Positions 60,928-64,000 of a stretch of 64,000 nt of DNA are shown here, one piece after another. Positions within the stretch are counted from its first letter, which is position 1; each line of letters starts with the position of its first letter. The notes under the pieces are model-generated. The model did no database searches, was not told the DNA's origin, and saw only the letters and a program-made list of their open reading frames with translations. The stretch is from Actinoplanes sp. N902-109 (GTDB taxonomy: Bacteria; Actinomycetota; Actinomycetes; Mycobacteriales; Micromonosporaceae), in the NCBI RefSeq assembly GCF_000389965.1, contig NC_021191.1, positions 7,069,501 through 7,133,500 of the forward strand, given 5' to 3'. Made by a program: the position numbers and the translations under genes.

Positions 60928-62811
60928 ATGGCCGTTCCCCGACGTACCACAGTGGCCACCGCCACCACCGCATTGCTTCTCGCGACCGGCGCAGCCGTCG
61001 TTCTCGGTTCCCCCGCCGAGGCTGCCGCCGAAGCCGTCAGCATCGTCCTGACCACCACCGACGACAGCCGGGGCGTGCACGTCACGCGCGGCTTGCAGGC
61101 CCAGCCGCAGATCGCGTTCACAGCGGCCGGCGGCTCGGCAAGCACCACGATCACCGTCGACGAGAACACCCGCTACCAGCAGTTCCAGGGCGGGGGCGCG
61201 TCGATCACCGACACCACCGCGTACCTGTTGCGCGGCGGTGCCGTCAGCGCCGCCACCCGCGACGACGTGATGCGCAAGCTGTTCAGCCCGACTGACGGGA
61301 TCGGGCTGTCGTTCGTGCGCAACCCGATCGGCGCGTCCGACCTGTCCCGGCCCGGCAACGTCTCACTCGACGACACCTGCTGCGACCTCGGCGACTTCGG
61401 GAGCAACGGGTACGACACCAACGTGCGGCTGCTGACCCAGCAGGCCAAGACGCTGAACGCGCCGATGAAGGTGATGGCCGTCCCGTGGAGCGCGCCCGGC
61501 TGGATGAAGGACAACGGCCGGATGGACCAGATGGGCTGGCTCAAGTACGAGTACTACGGCACGTACGCCCAGTACCTCGTCAAGTACATCCAGTCGTACC
61601 AGGCGGCCGGCGTACCGGTGGACTACCTCAGCGTGCAGAACGAGCCGAACTGCTGCAACGCGAGCAACCCGCCGGCGCAGACGTACCCGGGGATGAACTG
61701 GAACTCCAGCGGGTTGATCGAGTTCACGAAGAACTTCGTCTACCCGGCGTTCCGCGCGGCCGGGATCAGCACGAAGGTACTCATCCACGACTGGAACTAC
61801 GGCGACTGGGCCGGGATGGGACAGGCGGTCCTCGCTGATCCGGGCGTACGCGACGATCCGCTCTTCGGCGGTGTGGCCTGGCACGGCTACTCGGGCGATC
61901 CGGCGGTCGGCTCCCAGGTGCACGACCAGTACCCGGGCGTGCCGCAGTTCTCCACCGAGCACTCCGGCGGCACGTGGATCGGCAACCAGCACAACGAGGA
62001 TCTCGCCGACATCGTCAACTACGGCCGCAACTGGAGTGGTTCGCTGGTCAAGTGGAGCCTCGCGGTGGACCAGACCATGGGTCCGCACAACGGCGGCTGC
62101 GGCACCTGCACCGGGCTGATCACCGTGCAGAACGGTGGCTCCCGGGCCGGCCAGGTGGACTACACCATCGAGTACTACACGACCGGGCACCTGACGAAGT
62201 ACGTACGCCCCGGGGCGTACCGGATCGCGTCCACCGCCTCGACGACCGTGCCGAACATCGCCTGGCGCAACCCCGACGGGTCGAAGGCCCTGATCGCGCA
62301 CAACGGTGGGACAGCCGCGCAGCCGGTGAAGGTGGTGTGGGGCAACCAGTCGTTCACCTACACCCTGCCGGCGCGCACCACGGCGACGTTCACCTGGAAC
62401 GGCACCCCCGGCACCCCGTCCACCAGCACCGGCGCCATCGTCAGTCAGGCCAACGGCAAATGCCTCGACGTCACCAACGGTTCGACCGCGGACGGCACGC
62501 TGCCACAGATGTGGTCGTGCGTCGCCGGCTCGGCCAACCAGACCTGGACGAGCGGTTCCGACGGTACGGTCCGGGCGCTGGGCAAGTGCCTCGACGTGCA
62601 GAACAACGCGACCACCGACGGCGCGGCCGTGCACCTGTGGACGTGCTACGCCGGGCTGGCGTCGCAGCGGTGGAGCCTGACCGACGGCACCCTGGTCAAC
62701 GCGAACTCCGGCAAGTGCCTCGACATCAAGGACAACAACCTGGCCGACGGCGCCACCCTGCAGCAGTGGGCCTGCACCGGCGCCGCCAACCAGCGCTGGA
62801 CCCGGTCATGA
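60928..62811 (+). CDS. Secreted GH30-family glycosidase with ricin-B (CBM13) lectin domain
   Basis: A 627-residue exported enzyme. The signal peptide is at 1-33. The catalytic barrel and its beta-sandwich (about 75-495) have the acid/base Glu239 (SVQNEP) and nucleophile Glu344 (FSTEHSGG). A short linker (PGTPSTSTGA) leads to a ricin-B lectin domain (about 508-627) with three repeats containing GKCLDV/GKCLDI and Q.W motifs. GH30 relatives act on beta-1,6-glucan or on glucosylceramides; the lectin and the neighbours favour a beta-glucan. GAGGA precedes the ATG. It probably feeds oligosaccharides to the transporter. Confidence 0.92.
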   Translation: MAVPRRTTVATATTALLLATGAAVVLGSPAEAAAEAVSIVLTTTDDSRGVHVTRGLQAQPQIAFTAAGGSASTTITVDENTRYQQFQGGGASITDTTAYLLRGGAVSAATRDDVMRKLFSPTDGIGLSFVRNPIGASDLSRPGNVSLDDTCCDLGDFGSNGYDTNVRLLTQQAKTLNAPMKVMAVPWSAPGWMKDNGRMDQMGWLKYEYYGTYAQYLVKYIQSYQAAGVPVDYLSVQNEPNCCNASNPPAQTYPGMNWNSSGLIEFTKNFVYPAFRAAGISTKVLIHDWNYGDWAGMGQAVLADPGVRDDPLFGGVAWHGYSGDPAVGSQVHDQYPGVPQFSTEHSGGTWIGNQHNEDLADIVNYGRNWSGSLVKWSLAVDQTMGPHNGGCGTCTGLITVQNGGSRAGQVDYTIEYYTTGHLTKYVRPGAYRIASTASTTVPNIAWRNPDGSKALIAHNGGTAAQPVKVVWGNQSFTYTLPARTTATFTWNGTPGTPSTSTGAIVSQANGKCLDVTNGSTADGTLPQMWSCVAGSANQTWTSGSDGTVRALGKCLDVQNNATTDGAAVHLWTCYAGLASQRWSLTDGTLVNANSGKCLDIKDNNLADGATLQQWACTGAANQRWTRS

Positions 62812-63588
62812 GCGACGGCCGACCCCGCCGTAGAGCCAGCGGGTCGGTGCCAGGTTGTCCGTGCCGTCGGGCCGCCACTCGTCGACCGTGACGAGCCCGG
62901 GCTCGACCAGGTCGAACCCGTCGAAGAAGCGGGCGATCCCGGCGTGCCGGCGGAAGTAGATGGGCGTCGGGGTGCGGCGGTAGACGGCCTCGACGCCCTC
63001 GACGGCCTCCGGCGCGTGCTTGTCCACCGTGACATGGGTCAGGGCGAGCATGCTGCCGGGGGCCAGCGCGTCGCGCAGCACACCCATCACCGGCTCGCGC
63101 TCGTCCTCACGCAGGAAGTGCGTCATGGCGATGAGCAGCACGCCGACCGGGCGGCTGAAATCGATCAGCCCGCGCACGTCGGGGTGCTCGACAACCTCGG
63201 CCGGGGCGCGCAGGTCGGCGGTGACGACCTGGGTGTCGGCGGTGGTCGCCAGCAGCGCGCGGCCGTGGGCCAGCACGATCGGGTCGTTGTCCACGTACAC
63301 CACGCGGGCGCCGGGCACGGCGGCCTGGGCCACCTCGTGGGTGTTGCCCACCGTGGGCAGCCCGGCGCCGATGTCGATGAACTGATCGATCCCGCACCCG
63401 GCCATGTAGGTGACGGCCCGGCGCAGGAACGCCCGGTTCTCCAGGGCCAGCCGGCGCACCTCGGGCATCGCCGCCTCCACCGCGACGACAGCTTCCCGAT
63501 CGACGGCGAAGTTGTCCTTGCCCCCGAGGTAGTAGTCGTACATCCGGGCCACATGCGGCCGGCTGGTGTCGATGTCGGCTTCCGTCAT
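62806..63588 (-). CDS. SAM-dependent methyltransferase, DUF574/Methyltransf_19 family
   Basis: A 260-residue protein starting MTEADIDTSRPHVARMYDYY. It matches the actinobacterial family that includes SARs-like methyltransferases: YYLGGKDNF, then FIDIGAGLPTVGNTHEVAQA for SAM, then VYVDNDPIVLAHGRALL. Substrates of this family are not established. GAGGG precedes the ATG at 63588. It converges with GH30 and overlaps its end by six bases. Confidence 0.9.
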   Translation of the reverse strand: MTEADIDTSRPHVARMYDYYLGGKDNFAVDREAVVAVEAAMPEVRRLALENRAFLRRAVTYMAGCGIDQFIDIGAGLPTVGNTHEVAQAAVPGARVVYVDNDPIVLAHGRALLATTADTQVVTADLRAPAEVVEHPDVRGLIDFSRPVGVLLIAMTHFLREDEREPVMGVLRDALAPGSMLALTHVTVDKHAPEAVEGVEAVYRRTPTPIYFRRHAGIARFFDGFDLVEPGLVTVDEWRPDGTDNLAPTRWLYGGVGRRS

Positions 63589-63633
63589 CGCTGTGGCCCT
63601 CGCTCCCCGCGCACCGTCCAATGTGTGGTGATC

Positions 63634-64000
63634 CTAACGGTTGCGGCTCAGCGCACGACGGTGGGCGGCCCGCGAGACCGGGGGCGGGTTGCTCGCGGCG
63701 GGCAGGCCACCGTCGGCGAGCAGCCGGGCGATCGGCAGGGTGGCCGCGCCCATCGCGACCGTGTCCGGCCCGAGCTGGCAGAGGTCGATCCGGGTCCGGG
63801 AGTACGGCTGCCGCAGCGCCTTCTGCGCGGCAGCGTGGCGGATGCCGGGAAGGAAACGCTCGCCCAGCACCAGGCCCGCCGGGCCGCCCAGCACGATGCG
63901 CTCCGGCGAGAACAGGTTGATCAGGTCGGCGATCCCGGCGCCCAGGTAGCCCACGGTCTGCGCGACGACCTCGGCCGCCGCCGGGGGCAGCGGATCGTCG
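63634..64000 (-). CDS. ROK-family sugar kinase or regulator, partial (5' end outside window)
   Basis: The visible 121 codons are the C-terminal part of a ROK protein. They include YLGAGIADLINLFSPERIVL with GGPAGLVLGERFLPG, the usual ROK end, and a tail rich in Ala, Pro and Arg. The N-terminal half lies beyond the right edge, so I cannot see whether a DNA-binding domain (regulator) or only the kinase part is present. Near a glycosidase locus either is reasonable. Confidence 0.85.
   Translation of the reverse strand, partial: DDPLPPAAAEVVAQTVGYLGAGIADLINLFSPERIVLGGPAGLVLGERFLPGIRHAAAQKALRQPYSRTRIDLCQLGPDTVAMGAATLPIARLLADGGLPAASNPPPVSRAAHRRALSRNR

Overview
The window is high-GC actinobacterial DNA, almost certainly from a filamentous member of the Micromonosporaceae and most like an Actinoplanes. 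This is an inference from gene content: Lsr2, several F420-dependent enzymes, an F420-dependent glucose-6-phosphate dehydrogenase, HelR, many secreted hydrolases, and two FliA/WhiG-type sigma factors of the kind that run zoospore motility in Actinoplanes. No 16S or ribosomal marker is present to prove it. No rRNA, tRNA or CRISPR array was seen.

Layout. 0-4 kb: a methyltransferase cut by the window edge, a GAF-PAS-GAF histidine kinase, trmB and a secreted beta-propeller. 4.2-6.7 kb: a degraded mobile region with a conserved orphan, repeated transposon-end-like motifs, a broken TnsB-like transposase, fragments of a MobC-like protein and an IS256-type transposase, and two orphan genes. 6.7-21 kb: a TetR gene with a clear operator facing a TIM-barrel-like protein, gamma-glutamyltransferase, a two-gene ABC exporter, a Tap-like peptidase, a large M14 carboxypeptidase, and a sodium:solute symporter with a small membrane partner. 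21-30.4 kb: PepX, a GH97 glycosidase, a TetR gene facing a deleted FAD-monooxygenase pseudogene, a HAD phosphatase with an F420 enzyme, a GT2 and fgd.

30.4-36.6 kb: an unusual fusion of ECF sigma factor, zinc finger, membrane anchor and GH128 glucanase. It is followed by a partner-switching-like cluster (RsbW-type kinase, PP2C phosphatase, MarR), another LLM oxidoreductase, a block of tandem repeats, and lsr2. 36.7-46.2 kb: a D,D-carboxypeptidase pair, DUF456, a PIG-L-fold protein without its catalytic motif, two paralogous FliA/WhiG sigma factors on either side of helR, and a DEAD-box helicase. 46.2-51.3 kb: a cysteine hydrolase, a tiny membrane protein, an App1-like phosphatase, then about 2.5 kb rich in minisatellites that run into the coding end of a Pro/Ala-rich membrane protein.

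51.3-64 kb: a sirtuin, then a coherent sugar locus. It holds a LacI regulator, a family-5 lipoprotein binding protein, Opp-type ATPases and permeases, a GH1 beta-glucosidase and a secreted GH30 glycosidase with a ricin-B domain. The simplest reading is that GH30 cuts an extracellular beta-glucan, the Opp-type transporter imports the oligosaccharides, GH1 hydrolyses them inside, and LacI controls the set. The sigma-GH128 fusion could be a separate glucan sensor. A methyltransferase and a ROK protein cut by the right edge close the window.
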